Origin: an uncultured Streptococcus sp.
GTDB lineage: Bacteria > Bacillota > Bacilli > Lactobacillales > Streptococcaceae
Length of the DNA stretch: 49,944 nt
Assembly: GCF_938036805.1 (NCBI RefSeq)
Contig: NZ_CALHWC010000115.1
Coordinates: 1 to 49,944, forward strand
Direction of reading: 5' to 3'
Part shown: positions 1 to 7,544 of the stretch, in pieces
Layout: every line of letters starts with the position of its first letter
Numbering within the stretch: the first letter of the stretch is position 1
Program-made: the position numbers and the translations under genes
The notes under the pieces: generated by a model
What the model was told of the DNA's origin: nothing
Database searches by the model: none
What the model saw: only the letters and a program-made list of their open reading frames with translations

Positions 1-181
1 CCCCTGAGTAATGCTCTTTTATATAAGTTCCTAGTTGCTCTTCCAGAAGTCGAAAGCCATGCTGATAGAGTTTGGCTGTTTTGGGGCTAAGGTTAGGTTT
101 TGTTAATTTGTTGTACATATAGATTCCTCCTGATATTACAACGAATAGAATTGTTAAAGCAATAATAATCTTTTTTTTCAC
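1..181 (-). CDS. Partial paralogue 1 of a tandem membrane-protein family (3' end outside window)
   Basis: This is the 5' part (60 codons) of a fifth member of the tandem family described at 354-947. The GTG start at 181-179 follows a GGAGTTAG-like ribosome site. The product begins with MKKK and a hydrophobic stretch (residues about 4-22), then the conserved KLYQ-GFRLLEEQ segment, and the reading frame stays open to base 1. The upstream 85 bases are nearly identical to those of the next copy. The family and function are not recognised. Confidence 0.8.
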   Translation of the reverse strand, partial: MKKKIIIALTILFVVISGGIYMYNKLTKPNLSPKTAKLYQHGFRLLEEQLGTYIKEHYSG

Positions 182-228
182 AAGACTAACTCCATTATAA
201 TGATTTTTAAGAGAGCGGTTTCAAAGTT

Positions 229-245
229 CTTTTCTAATAGAAAAG
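229..245. repeat. 17-bp perfect palindrome upstream of paralogue 1
   Basis: CTTTTCTA-A-TAGAAAAG is a perfect 8-bp inverted repeat with one central base, 48 bases upstream of the GTG start at 181. It could be an operator or a small RNA hairpin. An identical copy lies at 995-1011, at the same distance from paralogue 2. Confidence 0.6.
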
Positions 246-353
246 CATAATACCTTAGTATTGTCATATAAAATATTTTTCATTATCTTTGGCAAACTTC
301 TATCCTCAACTACCTAAGAAAATAGTTGTCTTTGTCGCTTAGTTCACGCCACA

Positions 354-947
354 TCATCCTTCCTCTTTGCTTAGCTTAACATTGTAAATGATTTCAGCTT
401 CTGGGCTTCCTTTTTCATCCTTAACAACATCCTTTAACTGACTGTCTTCAACCAATAAAGAAATATTTTCATCTGTACTTCTAGCCTTCGTGAGCTTTGC
501 TTCGTCTGGCAAATGTTTTGCATTTGAAACATCAATGTCATTACCTTCTGAGTCCATTAATTCTATAACATTATTTCCTGAACCATCAAAATCAAGAAAT
601 ATATGAGTAACCAAACCATAGCTACTAGGTGTGTAGTTCTTTATTGTTGTTCCTAATGTTGCTTTATTCCCATATTTATCATAAATCGTCGGACGTACAT
701 AGGCATTTAGCATAGAACCACCATTATCCCCTTCAATATAAATCGGAGAAAATTCAATCTTCTCAATACCTTTATAGTGTTCTTTGAAATAGGTTCCATA
801 TTGTTCTTCTAAGAGTCGAAAACCTCGCTGATAGAGCTTGGTGGTTTTGGGGCTAAGGTTGGGTTTTGTTAATTTGTTATACATATAGATGCCTCCCGAA
901 ATTACAACGAATAGAATTGTTAAAGCAATAATAATCTTTTTTTTCAC
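354..947 (-). CDS. Hypothetical single-pass membrane protein, tandem paralogue 2
   Basis: This is a 197-residue protein of unrecognised family. A GTG start at 947 sits just after a strong GGAGGTAG ribosome site. Residues 1-4 are MKKK, followed by one hydrophobic segment (about 5-22) with no lipobox cysteine, so it is a signal anchor and the rest probably faces outward. The body is soluble-looking: a KLYQRGFRLLEEQ helix (about 38-50), an EKIEFSPIY strand, an FDGSG motif in the middle, and a conserved tail containing QLKDVVKDEKGSPEA. It has four co-oriented paralogues. A single-pass anchor plus tandem duplication recalls surface-exposed or immunity-type proteins, but no toxin gene lies in the window and no function can be assigned. 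Confidence 0.85.
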   Translation of the reverse strand: MKKKIIIALTILFVVISGGIYMYNKLTKPNLSPKTTKLYQRGFRLLEEQYGTYFKEHYKGIEKIEFSPIYIEGDNGGSMLNAYVRPTIYDKYGNKATLGTTIKNYTPSSYGLVTHIFLDFDGSGNNVIELMDSEGNDIDVSNAKHLPDEAKLTKARSTDENISLLVEDSQLKDVVKDEKGSPEAEIIYNVKLSKEEG

Positions 948-994
948 AAGACTACCTCCATTATAATGATTTTTAAGAGAGCGGTTTCAAAGTT

Positions 995-1011
995 CTTTTC
1001 TAATAGAAAAG
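995..1011. repeat. 17-bp perfect palindrome upstream of paralogue 2
   Basis: Identical to the palindrome at 229-245 and in the same position relative to its gene (48 bases upstream of the GTG start at 947). It lies within the duplicated spacer that runs from about 947 to 1031. Confidence 0.6.
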
Positions 1012-1117
1012 CATAATACATTTATATTGTCATATAAAATTTTTTCATTGTTCTTGCAAAACTTTGTTCTCAACCATCTAAAAAAATGAATATATTTCTT
1101 GATTAATTCACGCCACA

Positions 1118-1711
1118 TCAATCTTCCTCTTTACTTAGCTTAACATTGTAAATAATCTGAGCTTCTGGGCTTCCTTTTTCATCTTTCACAACATCTTTTA
1201 ACTGACCGTCTTGAACCAATAAAGAAATATTTTCATCTGTACTTCTAGCCTTCGTGAGCTTTGCTTCATTAGGTAAATGCTTTACTTTTGAAACATCTAC
1301 TAGTCTGTCTTCCGAATCCATTAACTCAATAACTTCGTCACCACTCCCGTCAAAATCAAGAATAATATCTGAACTTAGACCATAACTTAATGGAATAAAT
1401 TTTTTTACTGGTACTCCCAACGTCGCTTTATGCCCGTATTTATCATAAATTGTCGGACGTACATAAGCATTCAGCATAGAAGATCCGTCATCCCCCGTAA
1501 CATAAATTGGAGAAAATTCAATCTTCTCAATACCTTTATAGTGTTCTTTGATATAGGTTCCAATTTGTTCCTCTAAAAATCGAAAGCCTCGCTGATAGAG
1601 TTTGGTTGTTTTCGGGCCAAAGTTCGGTTTTGTAAGTTTATTGTACATATAGATTCCTCCTGATATTACAACGAATAGAATTGTTAAAACAATAATAATC
1701 TTTTTTTTCAC
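1118..1711 (-). CDS. Hypothetical single-pass membrane protein, tandem paralogue 3
   Basis: A 197-residue paralogue of 354-947, with the same layout: MKKK, one N-terminal hydrophobic segment, the KLYQRGFRFLEEQ region, EKIEFSPIYV, a mid-protein FDGSGDEVIEL segment and a C-terminal GSPEAQIIYNV tail. The GTG start at 1711 follows a GGAGG ribosome site in TAAGGAGGTATATTA. The N-terminal 35 residues and the C-terminal 40 are nearly identical to copy 2, while the middle (residues about 95-145) varies. That pattern suits either diversifying selection on the exposed middle or recombination between the conserved ends. Family and function are unknown. Confidence 0.85.
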   Translation of the reverse strand: MKKKIIIVLTILFVVISGGIYMYNKLTKPNFGPKTTKLYQRGFRFLEEQIGTYIKEHYKGIEKIEFSPIYVTGDDGSSMLNAYVRPTIYDKYGHKATLGVPVKKFIPLSYGLSSDIILDFDGSGDEVIELMDSEDRLVDVSKVKHLPNEAKLTKARSTDENISLLVQDGQLKDVVKDEKGSPEAQIIYNVKLSKEED

Positions 1712-1870
1712 TAATATACCTCCTTACACCGATCCGTAAAAATGCTCACATGTTTTTCTAACAGTATATCATAGTGTCTCGCCTTTGTAATATAAAATTT
1801 TTTATCACTTCCGCTAAAAATACTCTGTTACATCGATAAAAGTTTCATTCCTTAATGAGTTAATGTAATA

Positions 1871-2464
1871 TCATCCTTCCTCTTTACTTAGCTTAACATT
1901 GTAAATGATTTCAGCTTCCGGGCTTCCTTTTTCATCCTTGACAACATCTTTTAACTGACCATCTTCTACTAACATTTGAATATTTATATCTATACTTTTT
2001 GCATCTGTTAATCTAGCTTCTTTAGGGAGTTCTTTAGCATTTGAAACATCAATACTATTATCTTCTGAATCTAACAACTCAATGACTTCATTACCATCCC
2101 AGTCAAAATCAAGAACAAAATCTGCTTCAATCCCAAAACTATTTGGGACATATTTTTTTATTTGCGTACCCAAAGTAGCCTTATTCCCATATTTATCATA
2201 AATTGTCGGACGTACATAGGCATTCAACATAGAAGAATCCTCATCTCCAGTCACATAAATTGGAGAAAATTCAATTTTTTCAATACCTGAATATTTATCC
2301 TTAATATAAGTGCTAATTTGTTCTTCTAAGAGTCGAAAGCCTCGCTGATAGAGCTTGGTGGTTTTGGAGCTAAGGTTGGGCTTTGTTAATTTGTTATACA
2401 TATAGATACCTCCCGAAATTACAACGAATAGAATTATTAAACCCGTAATAATCTTTTTTTTCAC
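1871..2464 (-). CDS. Hypothetical single-pass membrane protein, tandem paralogue 4
   Basis: A 197-residue paralogue of the same family. The GTG start at 2464 has GGAGGTATACTT just upstream. It has a hydrophobic N-terminal anchor (about 5-22), the KLYQRGFRLLEEQ segment, EKIEFSPIYV, a middle FDWDGNEVIELLDSED and the conserved DGQLKDVVKDEKGSPEA tail. Its middle (residues about 100-160) is the most changed among the three 197-residue intact copies. The intergenic sequence on its 5' side differs from that of copies 1 and 2 and lacks the 17-bp palindrome. Function unknown. Confidence 0.85.
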   Translation of the reverse strand: MKKKIITGLIILFVVISGGIYMYNKLTKPNLSSKTTKLYQRGFRLLEEQISTYIKDKYSGIEKIEFSPIYVTGDEDSSMLNAYVRPTIYDKYGNKATLGTQIKKYVPNSFGIEADFVLDFDWDGNEVIELLDSEDNSIDVSNAKELPKEARLTDAKSIDINIQMLVEDGQLKDVVKDEKGSPEAEIIYNVKLSKEEG

Positions 2465-2596
2465 AAGTATACCTCCTTACATCTATATGAAAACGAATCC
2501 ATTTTTTCTGTTTATAGTATATTACAATATTGTATTTTTTGCCGAGTATTTCTGCCATATTATCCATAAACAGAAACCTCCCCATTTAATCAAGGA

Positions 2597-3232
2597 TCAT
2601 TCCCATTCTGAGTAGTACCCTCTTCTGATTTCAATGTTATACTCTATCTTTGCTTTTGGACTACCACTTTCACTCTTCTTTACACCTTTCAACTGACCGT
2701 TCTGGATAAGCACCTCAATATTCTTATCTAATTTGGGAAGGGAAGACAATTTAGCGAATTCAGGCAAATGTTTATGATTAGACACTTCTACTGTTGTATT
2801 TTCATCAATCCTCAGGTCAATGGCTTCTTCACCAGTCGCTCCATCAAATCCTAGAAGCAAATCCCACGAATCACCATAGGCAGCATAGGTAGTGTCTCCT
2901 ATTTTTTTCCCTAAATAAGTTTTATTTCCATTTGAATCAGTTATAGCTGCGATTATACTAGCACCAAACATTGTCTGTCCATCCCCACCTTGAACAAAAA
3001 TTGGCGAAAACTCTATTTTACTGACTCCTGAATAGTGCTCTTTGATATAAGTTGACAACTGTTCTTCCAACAAACGAAATCCGCGTTTGTAAAGTTTTAC
3101 TTCTTTATCGTCTAAAACGTCACTAACATTATACGGTGAGTTTTGATATTCAATCCATTTTGTCATACAGTATCCCCCTCCTGAAACTAGAACGAACAAA
3201 ATTACCAGAACGACAATAACCTTTTTTCTCAT
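2597..3232 (-). CDS. Hypothetical single-pass membrane protein, most divergent paralogue 5
   Basis: A 211-residue member of the array and the one nearest a recognisable promoter. It starts with ATG at 3232 (the others use GTG) after a good GGAGGTATAATC ribosome site. Residues 4-22 form the membrane anchor. An insertion of about a dozen residues precedes the KLYKRGFRLLEEQLSTYIKEHYSG segment, followed by SKIEFSPIFVQGG, a central LLGFDGATGEEAIDLR and the tail QLKGVKKSESGSPKAKIEYNI. It has diverged from the others along its whole length, which suggests that it is the oldest copy. Transcription of the whole array may begin here. Function is not recognised. Confidence 0.85.
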   Translation of the reverse strand: MRKKVIVVLVILFVLVSGGGYCMTKWIEYQNSPYNVSDVLDDKEVKLYKRGFRLLEEQLSTYIKEHYSGVSKIEFSPIFVQGGDGQTMFGASIIAAITDSNGNKTYLGKKIGDTTYAAYGDSWDLLLGFDGATGEEAIDLRIDENTTVEVSNHKHLPEFAKLSSLPKLDKNIEVLIQNGQLKGVKKSESGSPKAKIEYNIEIRRGYYSEWE

Positions 3233-3290
3233 GATTATACCTCCATTACAGTATTCTATAAAACAAGGCTTTCAGCTATCACTTTCCTAC

Positions 3291-3318
3291 ATTGTAGCAT
3301 AATTTTTAGCATTGTCCC
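3291..3318 (-). promoter_or_regulatory. Candidate promoter for the paralogue array
   Basis: On the minus strand an extended -10 (TGC then TACAAT, 3296-3291) lies 16 bases downstream of a weak -35 (GGGACA, 3318-3313). It sits about 60 bases upstream of the ATG at 3232. The -35 match is poor, so the call rests mainly on the extended -10. Confidence 0.45.
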
Positions 3319-3445
3319 CTATCGTCTTTTTCTATCGTTTTAAGTAAAGGTGGCTTCCTCAATCATCTAGGTAAAATGCACTGGTTTATTTTAGGTTTTT
3401 AGCCCTTTGAAATCCCAATTCGTCTCATCTCACCTTTTCTCCTCC

Positions 3446-3475
3446 TCAAAACAAAAAGACAAGCTTAGCCTGTCT
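3446..3475 (-). terminator. Rho-independent terminator of the pst-phoU operon
   Basis: Read on the minus strand, an 8-bp stem AGACAGGC/GCTTGTCT with a 3-base loop is followed by a run of T interrupted by one G. It begins 13 bases after the phoU stop codon and separates the pst operon from the paralogue array. Confidence 0.8.
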
Positions 3476-3487
3476 CTTTAACATATA

Positions 3488-4144
3488 TTATAATTCAACA
3501 ATTTTACCCGTTTCAAAGTAAACGACCCATTCGCAGATGTTTTTGGCATAATCGCCGATACGTTCCAAGAAAGAAATAACCTGGAAGTAATCACGGCCTG
3601 TAACGATGGCTTCAGGATTTTTCTTGATTTCTTCCGTTGCCAGGTCACGAATGCTATCAAAATAATGGTTGATTTTTTCATCCATGGCTGCTACTTCATA
3701 GGCTTGATCTACAGAACCATTCAGGTAGAGATCAAGGGCAGCTTCAACGAAATTTTTCACATCGCGACCCATCTTTTTAATTTCGTCCTCGACAGTTGGA
3801 ATACGCTGTTCACCCTTCATACGAATAGCTGCTTTTGCAATGGATACTGCATGGTCTCCCATACGCTCTAAGTCTGAAACAGCCTTCAGAACGGTCAAGA
3901 CTGTACGAAGGTCTTGAGAAACAGGTTGTTGGAGAGCAATCATTTCAAATGATTTCTTTTCCAATTTCACTTCATATTCATTTACTTCTGCATCATCTTC
4001 GATGACTTCCTTTGCCAAGTCACGGTCATGCGTGACAAAGGCACGCACGGTGCGGTTGATTTGTGAGAGCACTTCTTGTCCCATTGCGTAAAACTGATTG
4101 TGCAATTTCTCCAAATCTTCTTCAAATTGAGATCGTAACATCAT
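3488..4144 (-). CDS. phoU: Phosphate transport regulator PhoU
   Basis: A 218-residue PhoU, the usual length. The family forms two three-helix bundles binding metal clusters and links Pst transport activity to the PhoR/PnpS-type sensor kinase. The repeated hallmark is visible twice: EKKSFEMIALQQPVSQDLRTVL with DLERMGDHAVSIA (about residues 60-105), and IVTGRDYFQVISFLERIGDYAKNICE (about 175-205). Each E-R-[MI]-G-D motif supplies metal ligands. It starts 8 bases after the pstB2 stop and is the last gene of the pst operon. The protein acts in the cytoplasm at the membrane. Confidence 0.95.
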   Translation of the reverse strand: MMLRSQFEEDLEKLHNQFYAMGQEVLSQINRTVRAFVTHDRDLAKEVIEDDAEVNEYEVKLEKKSFEMIALQQPVSQDLRTVLTVLKAVSDLERMGDHAVSIAKAAIRMKGEQRIPTVEDEIKKMGRDVKNFVEAALDLYLNGSVDQAYEVAAMDEKINHYFDSIRDLATEEIKKNPEAIVTGRDYFQVISFLERIGDYAKNICEWVVYFETGKIVEL

Positions 4145-4152
4145 TCAACTCC

Positions 4153-4911
4153 TTATCCAAATTTTCCTGTAATATAATCTTCTGTTTCCTTGTTTTGTGG
4201 GTTGAGGAACATCTCCTTAGTATCATTAAACTCCATCAAATCGCCGCCCAAGAAGAAGCCCGTTTTATCCGACAGCCGTGAAGCCTGCTGCATGGAGCGC
4301 GTCACCAAAAGCATGGTATAGGTGTCTTTGAGACCGTAGAGAGTTTCCTCAATCTTACCAGCAGAGATTGGATCTAACGCCGATGTTGGCTCATCCAAGA
4401 GGATAATTTTCGGGCTGGTAGCCAAAACGCGCGCTACACAAATCCGCTGCTGTTGACCACCAGAGAGGCCGATAGCCGAATCATGTAAACGGTCTTTCAC
4501 TTCGTCCCAAATAGAAGCCCCAATCAAGGAACGCTCTACCGCTTCATCTAAAACCTGTTTATCCTTGACACCGTTAATGCGCAGTCCATAAACAACATTT
4601 TCATAAATGGTCATTGGGAAGGGATTAGGCTGCTGGAAAACCATACCAATTTCCTTGCGCAACTCCACCGTATCTGTCCGAGGACTGTAGATATTGTGTC
4701 CGTTATAGATGACCGTGCCTGTCGTTGTTACTTCTGGATTCAAATCACCCATACGGTTGATAGCCTTGAGCAAGGTAGATTTCCCTGAACCTGATGGCCC
4801 AATCAAGGCAGTGATTTCATTAGGCATAAAGTCCAAGGAGACACTATTAAGTGCTTTCTTTTTATTATAATAAACCGACAAGTCCTTGACTTGCAAAATA
4901 GGTTCTGTCAT
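4153..4911 (-). CDS. pstB2: Phosphate ABC transporter ATPase PstB (second copy)
   Basis: A 252-residue ATP-binding subunit of the high-affinity phosphate importer. It has Walker A GPSGSGKST (about residues 38-46), a Q-loop in VFQQPNPF, signature LSGGQQQR, Walker B IILLDEPTSALDP and the PstB ending EDYITGKFG. The switch (H-loop) position reads LLVTRSMQQ, so the usual His of VTHNMQQ is Arg, whereas the neighbouring pstB1 keeps His. The two ATPases probably form the asymmetric nucleotide-binding pair of one PstSCAB transporter. The gene follows pstB1 after 27 bases and precedes phoU. Confidence 0.93.
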   Translation of the reverse strand: MTEPILQVKDLSVYYNKKKALNSVSLDFMPNEITALIGPSGSGKSTLLKAINRMGDLNPEVTTTGTVIYNGHNIYSPRTDTVELRKEIGMVFQQPNPFPMTIYENVVYGLRINGVKDKQVLDEAVERSLIGASIWDEVKDRLHDSAIGLSGGQQQRICVARVLATSPKIILLDEPTSALDPISAGKIEETLYGLKDTYTMLLVTRSMQQASRLSDKTGFFLGGDLMEFNDTKEMFLNPQNKETEDYITGKFG

Positions 4912-4938
4912 AAGTTCATTCCTTTAGTTTCTTCACCT

Positions 4939-5742
4939 TTAACCAAAATGACCAGAAACATAGTCATTGGTCGACTGCAGTTTGGCATTTTGGAAAATAT
5001 TGGCAGTCTTGTCGTACTCAATCAAATCCCCCAGATAAAAGAAGCCGGTGTAGTCACTGGCACGGGCAGCCTGCTGCATATTGTGAGTCACGATGATGAT
5101 CGTATAGTCCTTTTTGAGCTCAAACATGGTCTCTTCCAGCTGCATGGTCGCAATTGGATCCAGCGCAGAAGCTGGCTCGTCCATAAGCAAGATATCTGGC
5201 TTGACCGAGATAGCTCGGGCAATACAGAGCCGTTGCTGCTGGCCGCCTGACAAGGTCAAGGCTGATTTATGAAGATCGTCCTTGACTTGGTCCCAAAGCG
5301 CGGCTTGCTTGAGCGAAGTTTCAACAAGCTCATCCAAGATCTTTTTATCTTTTACACCTGCACGTTCGTGAGCAAAAGTAATGTTGCGGTAGATAGACTT
5401 GGCAAATGGATTGGGCCGTTGAAAGACCATGCCGATGTGCTTACGCATTTCGTAAACGTTGATATCAGACCGATTGACGTCTATTCCTTGGTAAAGAATT
5501 TGCCCTGTTACCTTGGCAATATCAATCGTGTCATTCATACGATTAAGACTGCGGAGATAGGTAGATTTCCCTGAGCCAGAGGGACCGATAAGAGCTGTGA
5601 TTTTATTCTTTTCAAATTGCATATCAATACCCTTGATGGATTCTTTTTTACCATAGTAAACATGCAAATCCTTGGTCGAAAGGGCTACCTTTTCTTCAGG
5701 AAAAGTAATGATATGTTTTTCACTCCAATTATATTCTGTCAT
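4939..5742 (-). CDS. pstB1: Phosphate ABC transporter ATPase PstB (first copy)
   Basis: A 267-residue PstB with an N-terminal extension of about 20 residues compared with pstB2. It has Walker A GPSGSGKST (about 53-61), VFQRPNPF (Q-loop), LSGGQQQR, Walker B ILLMDEPASALDP, an intact H-loop in IVTHNMQQAARASD and the terminal NDYVSGHFG. It powers inorganic phosphate import through PstA/PstC. The gene lies 10 bases after pstA. With its canonical catalytic set it should carry full ATPase activity; its partner pstB2 lacks the H-loop His. Confidence 0.95.
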   Translation of the reverse strand: MTEYNWSEKHIITFPEEKVALSTKDLHVYYGKKESIKGIDMQFEKNKITALIGPSGSGKSTYLRSLNRMNDTIDIAKVTGQILYQGIDVNRSDINVYEMRKHIGMVFQRPNPFAKSIYRNITFAHERAGVKDKKILDELVETSLKQAALWDQVKDDLHKSALTLSGGQQQRLCIARAISVKPDILLMDEPASALDPIATMQLEETMFELKKDYTIIIVTHNMQQAARASDYTGFFYLGDLIEYDKTANIFQNAKLQSTNDYVSGHFG

Positions 5743-5752
5743 TGCTTCTCCT

Positions 5753-6637
5753 TTATGCAGAGGTTAATTTCTTATGCAAGTAGGCACCGAGTTTACGGGC
5801 TCCAAAATTGAAAATCAAGATGAAAATCAGAAGCACTGCTGCTGATCCTGCTGACACGACAGTTCCATCAGGAATGGTTCCTTCACTATTGACCTTCCAG
5901 ATATGGACAGCCAGCGTCTCCGCCTGCCGGAAAATCGAAATCGGGCTGGTAATGCTGAAAATATTCCAGTTAGACCAATCCAGAGCTGGCGCAGATTGAC
6001 CCGCAGTATAGATCAAGGCAGCTGCTTCACCGAAAATCCGACCAGAAGCAAGAACAATTCCTGTCACAATCCCTGGCAGAGCTTCAGGAATGACCACATG
6101 TAGGACTGTTTCCCAGCGGGAAATTCCCAAGGCCAAACCAGCTTCACGCTGTGTATGGTGAACGTGACGTAAGCTATCCTCGACATTCCGAGTCATCTGA
6201 GGCAGATTGAAGACAGTCAGCGCCAGAGCACCTGAGATGATAGAAAAGCCATACTCAAACTGCACAACGAAAATCAAATAACCAAAGAGTCCGACTACCA
6301 CGGATGGAAGAGAGGACAGGATTTCAATACAGGTACGGACAAAATTAGTCACTGGACCTTTTTTAGCGTACTCAGCCAGATAGACTCCCGCTCCCATCGA
6401 AAGGGGAACAGAGATAATCAGAGTAATCACCAGCAGGAAGAAGGAATTGTAGAGCTGAATCCCAATACCCCCGCCAGCTTGATAAGAAGAAGATTTTCCA
6501 GTCAGGAAAGACCAAGAAATATGTGGCAATCCTCTTACCAGGATATAAAGAATCAGGGAGGCAAGGATAGCAACAATGATACCAGCTATCGTGTAGAGAA
6601 CACCAGTCGCCAATTTATCTAATTTCTTAGCGTGCAT
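5753..6637 (-). CDS. pstA: Phosphate ABC transporter permease PstA
   Basis: A 294-residue inner-membrane subunit of the phosphate importer. It is strongly hydrophobic with about six transmembrane segments, the first near residues 12-34. The cytoplasmic coupling loop shows the EAGLALGISRWETVLHVVIPEALPGI form of the EAA motif (about 165-190), which docks on PstB. The ATG at 6637 overlaps the end of pstC by 11 bases, indicating translational coupling. It pairs with PstC to form the channel. Confidence 0.94.
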   Translation of the reverse strand: MHAKKLDKLATGVLYTIAGIIVAILASLILYILVRGLPHISWSFLTGKSSSYQAGGGIGIQLYNSFFLLVITLIISVPLSMGAGVYLAEYAKKGPVTNFVRTCIEILSSLPSVVVGLFGYLIFVVQFEYGFSIISGALALTVFNLPQMTRNVEDSLRHVHHTQREAGLALGISRWETVLHVVIPEALPGIVTGIVLASGRIFGEAAALIYTAGQSAPALDWSNWNIFSITSPISIFRQAETLAVHIWKVNSEGTIPDGTVVSAGSAAVLLIFILIFNFGARKLGAYLHKKLTSA

Positions 6638-7544
6638 AGTTTTTCTTACCTCTTTCTTTTGTAATCAGTTTAATGGTACTGTTAAAGGCTAAGCTCATCA
6701 TCAAGAGCACCAGAGCCAGAGACCAGAGAACGTTATTATCCACTGTTCCCATAATGGTATTCCCGATTCCCATGGTTAAAACGGAAGTCAGCGTCGCCGC
6801 AGGTGTTGTCAAAGAGGTTGGAATCACCGCAGAGTTCCCGACAACCATCTGGATAGCCAAGGCTTCACCAAAGGCACGCGCCATTCCAAAAACCACAGCT
6901 GTAAAGATACCGGAACGAGCAGCCTTGAGCGTTACCCGCCAAATAGTCTGCCAGCGCGTAGCCCCCATAGCCAGACTTGCTTCACGATAATGACGCGGCA
7001 CAGCACGAAGACTGTCTGTTGTCATAAAGGTAACAGTCGGCAAAATCATAACAAAGAGTACGAAAATTCCAGACAAAATCCCAAATCCGGTACCGCCAAA
7101 AACAGTCCGAACAAAAGGAACCACAACCTGCAAGCCGATAAATCCGTACACAACAGACGGAATTCCAACCAAGAGCTCAATCGCAGGCTGAAGAATCTTG
7201 GCCCCTTTAGGCGACACTTCAGTCATAAAGACGGCTGCTCCAATAGCAAATGGCGTTGCAATCAATGCTGACAAAATCGTAACAATGAAAGACCCCAAGA
7301 TCATGGGCAGAGCACCGAATTCCTTACCTGACGGATTCCAAGTGGAGCCAAACAAAAATTCAAACACATTGACTCCGTTGACAAAGAAGGTCGACAGCCC
7401 TTTTTGTGCTACGAAGATTAAAATCATGGCTACAATCAATACGATTAAAGACAGGCAGGCAAAGGTAATATATTTACCAAATTTTTCCAGACGAGAGTTT
7501 TTCGAAGGGGATAGTAATTTCTTTGCTAATTCTTCATTTCTCAT
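6627..7544 (-). CDS. pstC: Phosphate ABC transporter permease PstC
   Basis: A 305-residue membrane subunit, partner of PstA. There is a hydrophilic N-terminus of about 28 residues, then a transmembrane segment (about 29-50), a periplasm-side loop with FLFGSTWNP typical of PstC, and further helices. The EAA loop is REASLAMGATRWQTIWRVTLKAARSGI (about 188-214). Its start overlaps the pstS stop by the ATGA arrangement (7541-7544), so the binding-protein and permease genes are translationally coupled. Confidence 0.94.
   Translation of the reverse strand: MRNEELAKKLLSPSKNSRLEKFGKYITFACLSLIVLIVAMILIFVAQKGLSTFFVNGVNVFEFLFGSTWNPSGKEFGALPMILGSFIVTILSALIATPFAIGAAVFMTEVSPKGAKILQPAIELLVGIPSVVYGFIGLQVVVPFVRTVFGGTGFGILSGIFVLFVMILPTVTFMTTDSLRAVPRHYREASLAMGATRWQTIWRVTLKAARSGIFTAVVFGMARAFGEALAIQMVVGNSAVIPTSLTTPAATLTSVLTMGIGNTIMGTVDNNVLWSLALVLLMMSLAFNSTIKLITKERGKKNYAR

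Larger units (their letters stand above)
1..3232 (-). repeat. Tandem gene array: five diverged direct copies, unit about 753-768 bp
   Basis: Starts at 181, 947, 1711, 2464 and 3232 are spaced 766, 764, 753 and 768 bases apart, so gene plus intergenic spacer was duplicated as one unit. The spacers before copies 1 and 2 are still nearly identical over about 85 bases, while the spacer of the most upstream copy (3232) and its protein are the most diverged. Copies 1 and 2 therefore look like the most recent duplication. This is direct reading; the order of events is inference. Confidence 0.85.

Noticed and set aside
961..990. TATAAT-like sequence with TTGAAA upstream, in front of paralogue 2 (and the matching site before paralogue 1)
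   Set aside because: The spacing is 19 bases and the -10 ends within a few bases of the ribosome site, so any start would overlap it. Not called as a promoter.
2394..2585. A 63-codon minus-strand frame upstream of paralogue 4
   Set aside because: It overlaps the real start of paralogue 4 in another frame, contains its ribosome site and resembles nothing.
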